From: Owenia fusiformis
Lineage: Eukaryota; Annelida; Polychaeta; Sabellida; Oweniidae
Reading direction: 5' to 3'
Length of the DNA: 64,000 bases
NCBI GenBank assembly: GCA_903813345.2
Contig: CAIIXF020000012.1
Location: forward strand, 19,105,520-19,169,519
Below are positions 1-11,866 of this stretch, piece by piece. The translations under genes and the position numbers were made by a program. Numbering within the stretch: position 1 is the stretch's first letter; each line of letters begins with the position of its first letter. The notes beneath the pieces are model-generated. The model made no database searches. It saw nothing but the letters and a program-made list of their open reading frames with translations, and had not been told where the DNA came from.

Positions 1-331
1 GGATTTCCAAATTGAAGAAAATCGAGAGTATTTTGGTACATTTATTCAAGTTTAGTGCAAAATTCACGAATAAAACACACCTTTTTAATTAACTATCAAT
101 TATTGTGTATGTGCTTTATCAATACTAATCATTGGCTTTGCAATTCATACAGATCCATACAGGATCACAAGTACATTACAAATTATTTTTTGCAACATTC
201 CAAGTGAAGCGACTCATGTGCAAGGTTATACGAAATAAAACACGCCCTGTGCACTCGATTTTGACATAACCCACTGCAAATTTTGCTTTTTTGGCAATGT
301 ATGAAGCTCTGGAGCTCCCGCAGCAACTTAC

Positions 332-1200
332 CATCGGGACATGGCTGTCTGATTCCAAAATTGCCTTCTTCACATGAGTAGTAAGTACTACATCCACTTT
401 CTACATCCGGGTATCTAGCATCGGGTAAACCTGTACAGTTTTTATCAAATCCTCGTCCGCATGGTGGTGGTGCAGAATCCTCGCTGAAATACGATTGGTA
501 CATTGTATAATATCACATTTTCGATAAAAATACGTGTTAGCGATTCCAAGAACATTATTCACAACATACTGTAGACTACGGTATACAATGCGTGTTTCTG
601 TCCGCATGCGCGCTTGTCCGAATACAACAGCAGTTTACGGAACACACGTCCACGTTTCAGATTCCACTACGTAGTAGGGAGGACACTCAGTGTATACTGG
701 CTGCTCGTTTACACATCGAGTAAACGCTTTGCATCCAGATTCGCACACCCAGCCATCTGGTAGGCCAGCACAGTTACACCCGTTTTGCCCATTCACTGTA
801 GATTGAGGTGAATAATTAGAATATACACATGTTTAACATTCGGTCTTACACGCATGTATGCTGCTCTGTTGTATATTCCTGAATATTTTATATTTATATG
901 TTGACCATTTTTATAAATTTCTTTTGAGTCACTGAATAGTCACACTGTTAACCAAGAATTAAGGTTCCTTTCTTATATTTTTGAAATTTTTTATTTGATA
1001 CTGCCCATAAAAATACGTTCTTTAATTAAGTTAATTAAGTTCTTTAATTTCCGCCAATGTTCACTTTGATTTACAATCTTATGATTTTAAATCATAATCC
1101 CTTTAAACAGTTCATCAATTATCTCCTAAATCAAACCATAATTCTTACCGGATGTTGCGAGAATCACCAGGAATATGGCTCCCATATACATCCCATTCAT
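332..1200 (-). CDS. Secreted chitin-binding type-2 (peritrophin-like) protein, 5' three exons, partial
   Basis: Three exons on the minus strand can be joined: 1149-1200 (52 nt, ATG at 1198-1200), 639-795 (157 nt) and 332-483 (152 nt). All have GT donors and AG acceptors, and the phases are compatible (1, 2, 1). Exon 1 encodes a short hydrophobic signal peptide (core GAIFLVILATS). Exons 2 and 3 each encode a cysteine-rich unit with the spacing of chitin-binding type-2 domains (CAGLPDGW...C...C; PPPCGRGFDKNCTGLPD...C...C...PCPD). The donor after exon 3 is GTAAGT, so at least one more exon is expected beyond position 1. I could not find it in bases 1-331. The gene at 50.4-51.9 kb has the same phases and an identical 157-nt second exon, so the two are paralogues. 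Known role of the family: secreted proteins binding chitin in extracellular matrices such as cuticle, shell or gut lining. The target here is inferred. Confidence 0.72.
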
Positions 1201-1674
1201 GTTTATTGTGTTTTTGTAAGATATCTTTGGTCAGATGTGGACATACATAGGTCCATAAAGGTCAAACATCATGTTAAATAGATAGCACAATTAATGTCGT
1301 GCTGAGTGGATAAAAACACATTCAATAGATGTTCTTGCAGAACAAGGCCTAAAATGAGTGTAAAATGTTTATACAATATTTAATCACATTTGCGTTAAGT
1401 TCTGTGAGAAAAAAAACTGAATTTTCCGTTTATCAGTGCTACAACGCACTGTTTCCTATTAAACTTGATTTAATTTTCAGTAAATACAAAAGTACATTTG
1501 ACAAAGTTATGTAACGTATGTGTCAAACTCATTTGTCCCTACGAGACCTTGATACGACTGCATGCGGTGTTCAATAAAACCTGATTCTATTTTGTAATAC
1601 CGGTCTAAAGGATCATCAACACTGTAACTCGAATCACAATTCTACAGAGTGTCTCAAAAAATGTTACACTTACA

Positions 1675-1830
1675 AAAAGTTCGCTTGTACCTCCTGGAGT
1701 TTGCAATTGAACTCCCTGAGGTACAAGCTCCAGTTTACGAGCTCCAGCAAATGAAGTCCCTGAGGTACAGGCGAGCGATTGTACCTCAGGGAGTACATTT
1801 GCAATCTAGAACTCGCTTCTAGACCTCACG
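1675..1830. repeat. Local direct and inverted short repeats (CCCTGAGGTAC motif)
   Basis: The motif CCCTGAGGTACA and its complement GTACCTCAGGGAG recur several times with CTCCAG and GAACTC elements. They form an imperfect palindromic cluster upstream of the chitin-binding gene. No coding potential is seen. It may be part of a degraded MITE. Confidence 0.5.
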
Positions 1831-2329
1831 GAGGGCCAGTTTGTTTCCCACTAGCGGTGTTAGGTTGTACCTCAGATAGCAAACTATAACTTGCTCAGCC
1901 AGATTCGACCAAGGGAAAGCTCCGAACTGCGAACGGGAGGGAAACCAATATTGTAAAAGTAATGTTCAATTTTTTGAAAATTAAAACAGATTTCAAAATT
2001 TTAACCGCCAGAACTTATGGTTGCCAATGGAACATCAACCATCTAACCAAAAATGGCGGTCGGGAAGGAGTCCCCCTGCTATTTCAAAGGGAATGATAAC
2101 TTAATATTCCATTTCAGAACAGATATTTTACTCTTCAGCTACAGGTATTTCACTCCGTTGGTTCTCCTGTCCTCCACTCTTTTGTATGTGTTTTTCCCTT
2201 CCCGATGCATTTTCAACATAGAAAATCACAGGGTCTTCGTATAGTTATATTATTTTATTTTAGAGCAAAACATATTTTCAAAACAACCAATCGGTTAATT
2301 AATTCCATTTTACATTCAAGCATTCATAT

Positions 2330-2705
2330 ATGAGGGTTCGATAACATTTGATAGAATTAAATTTTATACAGTATCATCAATTAAACTTTGCTTAAATTCA
2401 TTATTGATGCAATCGAGGTAACGTTGAATAATTTAATTTACTAGTATTCAAATCTTTATCTTCATCCAGGGAGCGCAAAAATGCTTTAGTATGCAGGTTC
2501 GCGATGATAAATACCATGAGGGTTTGATAAAATTTGATAGAATTGAATTTTATGCAGTGTCATCAATAAAATTTTGTTTGGTTCATTATTAGTAATAAAG
2601 ATACCAAAGGAAAGGCAATGTTTGATAATTTAAATTATTCAAATCGTCATCCAGGGAGTTCAAATATTCTTAATATACAGGTTCGTGATAAATATGGTTA
2701 TAAAA
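2330..2705. repeat. Two tandem copies of a ~190-bp AT-rich repeat
   Basis: Copy 1 (about 2330-2515) and copy 2 (about 2516-2705) share the series GAGGGTT.GATAA.ATTTGATAGAATT, CAGT.TCATCAAT, CATCCAGGGAG and GCAGGTTCG in the same order. The copies have diverged by substitutions and short indels. They do not encode protein. Confidence 0.65.
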
Positions 2706-5086
2706 CACTTTTCATCAATTATTGAACTAGCTAATAGTAACATTTGTCCGTGTTTACGTGCATACATGCATACAGGGTGATACATAACAGTTACATAAAG
2801 TTACATAAGATTGCAAAGTTTTAGAATCCAGGGGCGTCCTTGCAAAATATACAATGTATCAAAGTATGAGGGTACGGGTCATTTTGGGGCAATTTCATGT
2901 CACTTTGAGGGAAATTTAAAGGATAGATTTCGATTTCGTATTGCACATTTGTAGCAGTTGCCATTATATTATGGTAGAGTTCAGTCCACACGTCTGTGAC
3001 AGTTATTCACAAAGATATATAGAGATGATTCGTGCAGTGGCTTATAGGGCACCGGCTTACCAAAATGCTTATACATTACCTTTTTTCAGGAACACCCGTT
3101 GAATTTGAAACTTTGCAAATCATATCCAACTTTTCATAAGGAACACATTTTTCAATTTAATTTGACAAGTTTATTGAATTTGATGAAATCCAATTCACTT
3201 CCGGAAATGCGCAGTGGACGTTATTTCGTTTCAACATTTCTACTGCATTGTCTTCAAATGTATTTTGAATAAGTCATCATTGTACGAAATTGGTAGAAAC
3301 GGAGCATCTCAACAGTGAATATTGTAAAATAATAACACGCTGGGACATTGTGTTTGGGAAGATGCCACATTCGAACAAAAATCATATCATTTGGAACTAT
3401 GCTGAAATTATTATTCAATTCCTCGTATTCAATTTTGGGGTTGAGAGGTAGGGAAAACATATCGAAATGATATATTGAAAAACAGAGGTATGTTAATAAG
3501 CATGAATATGGTATTAAAGGCGATGTCAAACCGTCAAGAGTGGGAGACGAGACGACTTGCAAAAGACTGCATCAATAAACATGGATCTTCAAAAAAGAAG
3601 AGTTGGAGGTATGTTGAACTATTTTATCCAGTGATATGTAATGTTATTTCCATAGTGAACAAAAGCGTCCATTTTTCATTATGAGATCTAACTTCTCCAT
3701 AACCATATTTTATTCAAATTTTGGTTTAGGTTTTAAATTCCATAGCGTTAATTTTAAAACTACCCAATATGCAACTTTTTTACTGCGTAGAATTCTAAAT
3801 AATAAGTTTGAAAATTCCATTTTGATATTTGAGCTCAATGGCAAACAAGACTTATTCTGAATTATTTGCAACATAGTCCCGCTATTCTATTGATATTGAC
3901 AGAAATAATGAGAAATGGTTAGATAAATTATTTGAAGTGATATCTGTTTTACCTTCCTATTTACACAAAGTGTTAAAAACTGATGTGAAAACCCGAAGAA
4001 GTAGATTTAAAGGGATGGCTTTCATTTTTTCATGTGACTTGATATTACAATGATTACCATTTCCATACATTGGTAGTGGTTTTATTTTCAAACGAATCAT
4101 TACTTCTAGCATGTACGTACGCATTACATGTATGAAGAAATATGCAACAAGTGATATATTCAATAACGGAAATTGTTATATATATATCTTTCCATATGTT
4201 ATCTAGGTCACTTGAGATACGTTGGCTGAACGTTTATCGTCTTACTAGATATAATGTATCAAAACGCTGAAATAATTTAATAAAAACAATGCCATAACGG
4301 TAGAGAAGTTGCGTAAATATTATCAAAATGTGACGTAATTGTTTTATCCCATACTTGGACGTGTTACAGGACATAAAGCAGTTGTAAAAACTTATATTTT
4401 CATCAGCGGGAAGATACAGAGGTGGGAGGTTTTCAATACAGGGTATATCTTAGGGAAATACAATATATCTACCCGAGGGACCGTAGGGACGATACCATTA
4501 TTTACCATTATATATGGAACCATATTGCGATTATCCCTTGGCCAATATAATATGCCAATATCCTGAACCAACTATAGGATGATCTGTTTATCCCATACCG
4601 ATCTTGGTCAAATTGGTTCACATTGTTCAATTGGCCACAGCTCAGAAAATTTCCATTAAACCATAGAAATATTTTAGAATATTCATGTCCTGCAGTTTTG
4701 TTTTCTTCAACCACATTTATTTTCTCCACTCTATGCTCATTCCCTTATCATAAAACCATCAAACAGATCGCAATTGTCCGCGTTCTTTCCATTGTCGTTT
4801 ACAGTTGCGAACGTTACACGATGAACCAATATGCGAACGGCGATTATGACGTAGCGGGCAGATATACTATATCTGCCCACTCGGAGCGCGACATAAAGCT
4901 ATATCTGCCCGCTGATGGAAATATAAGGTTTTATACAAACCTACTTTATGTACCTATAACACGTCCAAGTATTGGATAAAAAGTAATATTTTGATACAAG
5001 TCTCTTTGGTGCTCGTCAAAATGTAAGAACTCTCTCTTTCTAGAGACTTTTATTTGATAAAATTCTAGTCTAATTAAAAAAACGTA
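2706..5086. other. Intergenic DNA, no gene recognised
   Basis: AT-rich sequence between the chitin-binding gene and the cephalotoxin-like relic. Only short ORFs without family features are present. A small inverted pair built on ATATCTGCCC lies at about 4859-4912. No RNA gene or recognisable transposon was found. Confidence 0.5.
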
Positions 5087-6179
5087 ATGCTATTGAAGGT
5101 TATATTTGAAATAAATAAACAATTTAGTCTACCTGATTCGAATGGATATACCGGAAAAGAGATTCTTGATGTTATAAAAGACAAGAAATTTACAAAAGCT
5201 TTGACTAAAATTGCTGGATCAATAGCGCCATTCCTTGGTGCATTGGGACCATTCGTTAGTCTTATTATGGCCTTCATTCCAATGGGAGATTCCGCAGAGT
5301 TAGCGTTCATGAAAGAGATGATGAAAAAGATTGACAACAGATTCGATCAAATGGATTCCCGCTTCGATGACATTGAACGCTTGGTTGATTGGACAAAGGT
5401 AGCAGTGAACTTCGGGCAGATTGAGCAAAGGATCATGGCGATGGGTGAACAATACAGGGATCTCTATACCAGTACAGCACCGGCTTCAAATAAAAGCTAC
5501 ATATTCATCATGAACTATGAAAACGATTATCAGAACAGTGGGTTAAAATTATATCAGGCAATAGTTAATCCACAAGGCGAGTTTCAGGAGAATCTTGGTC
5601 AATCAATCATGCGCTACACCAAAAATGACCGAAACAAGACGCAAGGGTTTCTTCTTGGTGTTATGCGACTCATATTACAAGCAGTAAAGATAGAAATTGC
5701 CTATTTGACTGTACTGTGCAGGGATTCGAAACGATTGCAAAAGAAAGGGCGGATAAGTGGAAAGAAAGGATTCTACAAGTGAAATCTATTTACGAGCAGA
5801 TGGACGAGGCTGTTAAAGATAACTATCATGTCCAGTCGAAAATTGATATCAAAAAGCTTGCTGTCGACAGTTATGGGATGGCTAACAAACAATTTGCTAT
5901 TAACGTATACAAAATGTTAACGGAGAAATATTACTGGCGCAGCTGGTTTGTAGTTATTTACGATCCGATAACTGGATCGGGAGTGCATCAGGTGAGCGCA
6001 TGTGATGGACATATTCTATTTCGAGAACAAGGACGAAATATTGTGGTTGCAAGCATAATTAAGAATCAAAATGGTGGGCATTGCACAAAATTTGTCCAAT
6101 ATTTCACTGCGCATGCGCAGAACCATTACTTCCGGTTTTCCAAAGCCTATGGGATTTATAATGGAGACATTTTTCGAAC

Positions 6180-6560
6180 GCTTACTGTGCGAATGATATT
6201 GATTTGCCACCTTAGTCATCTCAGGTTTCTATAACTAGACATCAACCTTTACTGATTTAACATGTTTTAAGCAATGTACACATGCACACTTTTCGGCCAA
6301 TTTGTTTTGAAAAAATCATGAGGAATTCATGCATGACTCCATTGAAATCCATTAGAAATGGCGTCAAAATGGTGAAATGAGGATATTCAACGGTCTGGTA
6401 GAGGTACTTAAAATCATATGGTATCTTAGTCATCTCAGGTTTCTGTAACTTTGAAGGTAGATCTGTTTGATTCCGTTGAGATTAGAATCCTCATACCTTT
6501 AACTTTTCGGCCAATTTCAAACAAAATATGATAACTTTTGGTGATATAACTGGTTCATTA
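6180..6560. repeat. Two diverged ~220-bp repeats in the gap of copy A
   Basis: CTTAGTCATCTCAGGTTTCT occurs at about 6212 and again at about 6425. Each is followed by a TTTTCGGCCAATTT motif, which indicates a diverged tandem pair within the gap. Confidence 0.5.
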
Positions 6561-6568
6561 CATTGGAA

Positions 6569-6657
6569 TGACGTCAAAATAAAATAAGACAATCTCAGTT
6601 TCTATGGCACTGACGTCATGACGTCAGATTTATCTTAAGATCTCAAATATGACGTCA
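6569..6657. promoter_or_regulatory. Cluster of four perfect CRE/ATF palindromes
   Basis: The octamer TGACGTCA occurs exactly at 6569-6576, 6611-6618, 6619-6626 (back to back) and 6650-6657. It lies inside the non-coding block between coding blocks 2 and 3 of the copy A relic. This is the consensus for CREB/ATF bZIP factors. Function is inferred only from motif density, and the flanking sequence is itself repetitive. Confidence 0.4.
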
Positions 6658-7339
6658 TGTTTAATCAATGAATGACATCTATCGGCTATTCGACCAATTC
6701 TGTGCAATGGGAAAAAGGCATTGGAAAGCGCAAGAAAACAGTTAAATGCTGTCCAATTGCCACAAGGTCTTTTAGAAAGAATGGCCAAAGGTATATATGA
6801 AAGGATCGATAAGACAGATGCTTGTAGTGTTATAGTTATATGGAAAAATGCTGATGTGTGGTATGGAGCAGATTCAAACAAAGCAGCGTACCGCAATTTT
6901 GAAAATCTGCATCATCTGATCATGTTTGGCGATTACATTTCAGTATTAGGTACTGCATCGTCGATCTTCGGCGGAATATTTGGAACAATACAGGCCGCCC
7001 TCCAGGGTCCAATGATATCACTCCGGTAAGACGATTCAAGTGTACCGGATTGACAGTCAATTACCCATTTACTTGTCATTTTGATTTTAGTTTCGTTAAC
7101 AGATTTCAGAAAAAGCTGTAATTGCTGCGACAGAATAAAAAGACAACAATAATAAAGTGTGTGACAAAATTACTACGCGTGTTTTTGAATAATGGACATC
7201 AAATTTTAACCCAGGATTTTCTGTAAACTTGTGAACAAGGAGGATTCCTATAGATAAATGAAAAATATATCTCAAAATAATTAAACTATTGAAAACGGCA
7301 TGTCACTATCTCGTACACTATTGAAAGTAGCACTGGCGG

Positions 7340-8040
7340 ATCCAGGGGGAAGGGGGGGGGGTACAGCATCTTCTTACTATAAAGCACGGTCGTCTGTGTT
7401 TCTTTGTCTGTGTGTCCGGACATATCCTCGTAGACCATTTTACCTTGATTGGGCCCTCATAGTTGGTCAACATACTAAGTCGGTCGATGGGCATTCTAAG
7501 AAGGTCAGATGTCAAGGTCATTTCAAGGTCAAAGGTCAATATCTAGGTATTCGGCTTTTTCATCCTTGGTCTTTGCTGTCGACCCTTGATGGCCCTTTAT
7601 CAGGTGACTTGAGGTCAAGGTCAACTCTATGGGTCAGGGTCATTCCAAGGTCAAAGGTCAATATCTTGGTAGTTGGCGTTCAATGCAATTTGTTGTGAAC
7701 ATTTGCGACCCATGATTAAGTGACCCAAGGTCAAGGTCATTCCTAGGTCAAAGGTCAATATATAGGTATTTGGTGATTTAAGGTCTTTGGGGCTGCTATG
7801 ACCCTTGACGATCAATGATTAGGTTACCTGGGCTCAAGGTCATCTTAAAAGGTCAACGTCATTCCAAGGTCATGGAAGGACGTCGTACTTTCATCTTGTA
7901 ACTTTTGTACAACTGTAAATGCTCCAAGGTGTCCCGTAGACCACCCAATGTAAGGACGGGTGTCGTTCGGCATTCGTAAGTTAGTCTTCCGGCTTTCGTA
8001 CCACAGCCCGGTCATCGTCGGATAGCCTTGCAATATCCTT
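7340..8040. repeat. AGGTCA-rich dispersed repeat
   Basis: The block starts with GGCGGATCCAGGGGG and a G-run, then TGTCCGGACATATCCTCGTAGACC. It continues with many AAGGTCA units, including exact AGGTCAAAGGTCA (a DR1 arrangement) near 7528, 7649 and 7747. A second copy of the same family is at 43.08-43.5 kb. ORFs here are by-products of the repeat. The ~390 bp between this block and 8436 hold nothing recognised. Confidence 0.6.
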
Positions 8041-9431
8041 GGAATACTGTTACGGGCTCCTCATGGTGCCATTTAGATATCAGTTTGATTTAATCTGGCA
8101 AATAAATTGCGAGTGTCCTAAGATACCCTTATCTAATCTACCCCATCTAATGTGACCACACTCACGTTAAACCCAGACCGCCGGGGACTTTCTTTCGATG
8201 ACTGGAATCTGAGTTTGGTCAAATTAGACACGGGCATCGCAAATGATTTGCCGGATTAAATCGAACGGACATCTGACATTGTTGTTTTTTAAAAAGTGTT
8301 TAAATTATGTAATGAAATCTTTTATACCTGTGAAACAGAAATAATATATTTTAGATTAAAAACTTAAACCTAAACTTAGTGAATGCTTATAAACTGTAAG
8401 TTAACACCTCAAATGCGGTAGTAATGTTTAAAGAATTAATATATTTTAAGGAGTCCTGCCTTTTTTAAAACAAACTGAGCAATTTCTGCAAAAATCGTTT
8501 TTGATTGGACAGCAGCCTCCATACTTCTCAGTTCTGGAGGAGTAGGTAGTGTCCAGTGGAAGGCATATGTGTCATTGCTCCAATTTTTTATGGAATTAGT
8601 ATTTTCATGATGTATACTTGCATTGTGATAGTTCGGATACCAAGTGGGATGACACTTAAATTGAAAGCAAATGACTTGTAAATGAGGGTCAATGTTGATA
8701 AGCTCAGGGTGTCTTTCTTGAACCTTATACGGTAATCTCAAGGCATTAGAGAGGTTTCGCAAAACGAATTAGCTAAAACGCATCCGCATCCGTATCTCGT
8801 TACGTTTACGGATACGTATTTCGATAATTTTCGTTTCGCAGTTCGTTTTTTGAAGTACGTAATTATAAACGCATCTCAATTCGTGTTTAATAGTAGTGAA
8901 AACTAGGGTCAAATAAAAGGCTTCATCTGCACTAAGATTTCAAAACACCATTGGGAGTGTCAGCTTTCAGAATCACGACTCCAAAAGTATTTTTGGTGAG
9001 TGCAAAAGTACATATGAACCCTTTCATCCCTAAGGTGTCATTTATTAATTTCATGATATCAATTTCAAAATGAAATATATCCTTTAGGCCAGAAAAGATT
9101 ATTTCTAGGTTTAAAATATTCAATTCAGTGTCAAATTATACTTCTGGGAATATTTAAGGGTTTGAAAACAGATAGGCTGAATAGTGGTCATTAAGTGACG
9201 TATTATGTTAAGTGACTGCATATATATATTTAGTGACTGCATTATGCCACAAAATGCGTAAACATTTCTAAAATCACTTGCCATACTGCACATGGACCTT
9301 TAATTTCATGTTTTTGCAGCTGTATATTTTGGTAATAATTCAAGATCAAATAAGTAAAAAATAGCGACTTGGGCAAGGCCAAGGCATTCGGAAACCATAC
9401 GTTTTCACATAAGCCAACCACTTTCCTCATA

Positions 9432-9892
9432 CATGGGCTTTAATAACGCAGATGCGAGTAGGTAGTTACCAGATTCACCACCAGGTGGCTCGTTCGGGTC
9501 AGATAGCATGGCGAGTATAGTAGAAAGTTCCCTTTAACTTAAATTACATCTATTTGCGTGGTTCAATTTTCATATAACCCTTATGTATCTAATAGTTATG
9601 CAAATTAAAATATGTCCAGTGAAAGAAAATGTTATCTGTCCATTACAAGACAAGATAATTAACTTTTTGTGATTTTGTAACATGGGGTCTATGGGGAATC
9701 AACCCGAACAAGAAGTCACATTTTCAAGAAAAATTAAATTTTCAAAGTTGATAGACAATTTTCGAAACCATATTTTTAGATGTACTTTTACATGCAGATT
9801 TCAAATATGAGATCACTTTGACCGAATTTTGAATATAAAATGACGTAAATTAAGATTATTTCTACTCGCATCTAGTCTATTGAAAACCCATG
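9432..9892. mobile_element. MITE with CATGGG termini and 7-bp target duplication
   Basis: The left end CATGGGCTTTAATAACGCAG is an imperfect reverse complement of the right end at 9862-9892 (ACTCGCATCTAGTC...CCCATG). CCTCATA is repeated exactly at 9425-9431 and 9893-9899. Length is 461 bp with no ORF. A 7-bp duplication is close to that of hAT-like elements (8 bp), but the superfamily is not settled. Confidence 0.7.
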
Positions 9893-10079
9893 CCTCATAT
9901 AAACTAAGGAGGGGAGCAAAGTAACATATTTGATCATAGAAAGCGACACAAATATATCATTTATGCAATTAAAGTATGTTTTGTATAAGAAATCAACAAA
10001 AAATATATTATGTAAAAAGATAAATTAGCATTGTTTTTCTTAAATTCATTGAACAATAGGGGACCAGCTCATCAGAGAA

Positions 10080-11030
10080 TGACGCGAAGCTAACACCTAT
10101 CATACCAGTTGAATATCTCACCATCATAATACCCTATATCCCCTTTGGGGTCTACACAGAATCAACTGATAAACTAACAACATAATACTCTAAACCGGCC
10201 ATTTGTTTCTTAACCAGATAAACACCACAACTTGATCGAACACAGCCCACAACTCGACATATTAACCTATTACAACCACCAAAACACAACCAACTGTCAG
10301 ATTAACACAATATGTCACAACCCAATAATAAGACAACAAAGACAAACACAACCAAATGTTGAATTAACTCAACACAATTGTGCATAATCCAACACTAAAC
10401 AATAAAAACACAATCAGGCACAATCAATAAAACGAAAATAAACTAACAACAAGGAAAACACATCGAACTGTGGAATTATCACCACACAATTTGGCACAAC
10501 CCAATAGTAAACCAACAAAAGCAAACACAGCCCATTGTTCAAGTAACACAACACAATTTTTCAAAACCCAAAACCAAACAGTCAAAACAAAATCAGGCAC
10601 AGGCAAAAAAACACATTAAAATTGTAATACCGAGATACACAACTAACTTAACCCAATTGGAGACAACGCCAATCACACAACACAATCAGACATAACAAGA
10701 TACCTCACCCGACTAGCCACAACCAGCTAGCCAACCAACATAACATATTCCCAAGAGAAAACAACCCATTATAAGATTGAACATAACACAATGGGACACA
10801 ACCATCAAAAGAGAACCGAGTCTCAAACGTACACAACACAATTCGGCAAAACCTATACCTACTTGACACTAACCCACCATTACACAACAAGGCTTAACCA
10901 AATTCTCAATCGATTTACTCAACCCATCAAAACACAATCAGGCACAACGAATAAACCACAACGAACCGTTCATACCGATTTACTCAACTAAGTTATTCCA
11001 ACTGGAGACAATCGCACAAACAATCGGGGA
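10080..11030. repeat. G-poor, A+C-rich degenerate tandem region
   Basis: About 1 kb of the plus strand is strongly depleted in G. Units such as CACAACCCAATA, AACACAACACAATTT and CAATCAGGCACAA recur at irregular spacing. ORFs here are low-complexity by-products. This is clear strand asymmetry compared with its neighbours. Confidence 0.6.
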
Positions 11031-11866
11031 CAATCCGATATATATGTGATTATGTACATAAATTACAACACCCCCCTCCCTTCCCTATCATCACAAGGCT
11101 GCTAATGAAGAACACATCATGGGCCGGCCACTACCCAAGAGTTACGAACATTTGGGGCCCCTACCGTTACTCATATGTTAGAGAGAAGATCCGTTACAGG
11201 ATCTTGATGTCAGGCCTGTCTTTACAAAAAATGAAAATATCATCATCCTAGGATCAATGAAATATACTCTACCTGTTACATAATCACTGACGGTGGTTCG
11301 GGGAAGCTTGGGCACTAAGCTTTAGGGCACTAGTCTCCCTGGACCCCCAAACGAGACCGCTTACTATTTGATATAGATCGCATAACTTAATGTGTGTTCA
11401 AGTCATATACCATGGGAAGAAGCTACCTGGCTAGAAATTTTTTCAAAATCATTCAGTTTTTCATCATACTGAGCACTTTTCGGGCCAAAAAGTTCCCCCT
11501 TGCCACAAGCTGGATACGGGCAAGAGTGATGCGGGGCGCCATCTTTAGACCAAATATCACATTCATTGTCGAGGTCAGGACCAAGCTACTATACTCAAAC
11601 TAAGCCCAAGACCCTGCTCTATATGAATTCGGAGCGTGACTAAGGCACAAAATATATATTCAGGTGGCCTAGCTACTCACCATTGGTTTGTTGTCCCTAA
11701 GAAATTGGTATTACTATTGACACCAGAAACGATAGACCTTACATCTGCCTATTAGCAAATGTGACAAAAGCTTTATTCGTAAAAATTGCAGGCCCCTCGC
11801 TTATAATCAAATTTATCGGCAGATAAGGTTAAGGCTAAAACTTCATCAAAATTAGCACAATACACA

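Larger units (their letters stand above)
5087..7029 (+). pseudogene. Cephalotoxin-like secreted protein, broken paralogue (copy A)
   Basis: Three blocks resemble successive parts of the intact gene at 34.9-36.2 kb. Block 1 (5087-5782) carries the hydrophobic FLGALGPF segment followed by the charged helix RFDQMDSRFDDIERL. Block 2 runs from about 5707 to 6100 and includes YYWRSWF and GHILF. Block 3 (about 6690-7029) has a C-terminal extension with glycine-rich hydrophobic sequence (IFGGIFG). Blocks 1 and 2 lie in different frames and overlap near 5710-5780, so there is a frameshift. Blocks 2 and 3 are separated by about 600 bp of repetitive DNA that could be an intron or an insertion. No signal peptide or first exon was found upstream. 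In its present form it probably makes no full-length product, although unrecognised introns cannot be excluded. The family call is by eye. Confidence 0.6.

Noticed and set aside
5087-5089. ATG at 5087 as the true start of copy A
   Set aside because: It lacks a signal peptide and a convincing context. Comparison with copy B suggests the N-terminus is missing rather than starting here.
7300-7698. 132-codon plus-strand ORF
   Set aside because: It lies in the G-run and AGGTCA repeat. The frame is explained by repeated words and is not preserved in the copy at 43.1 kb.
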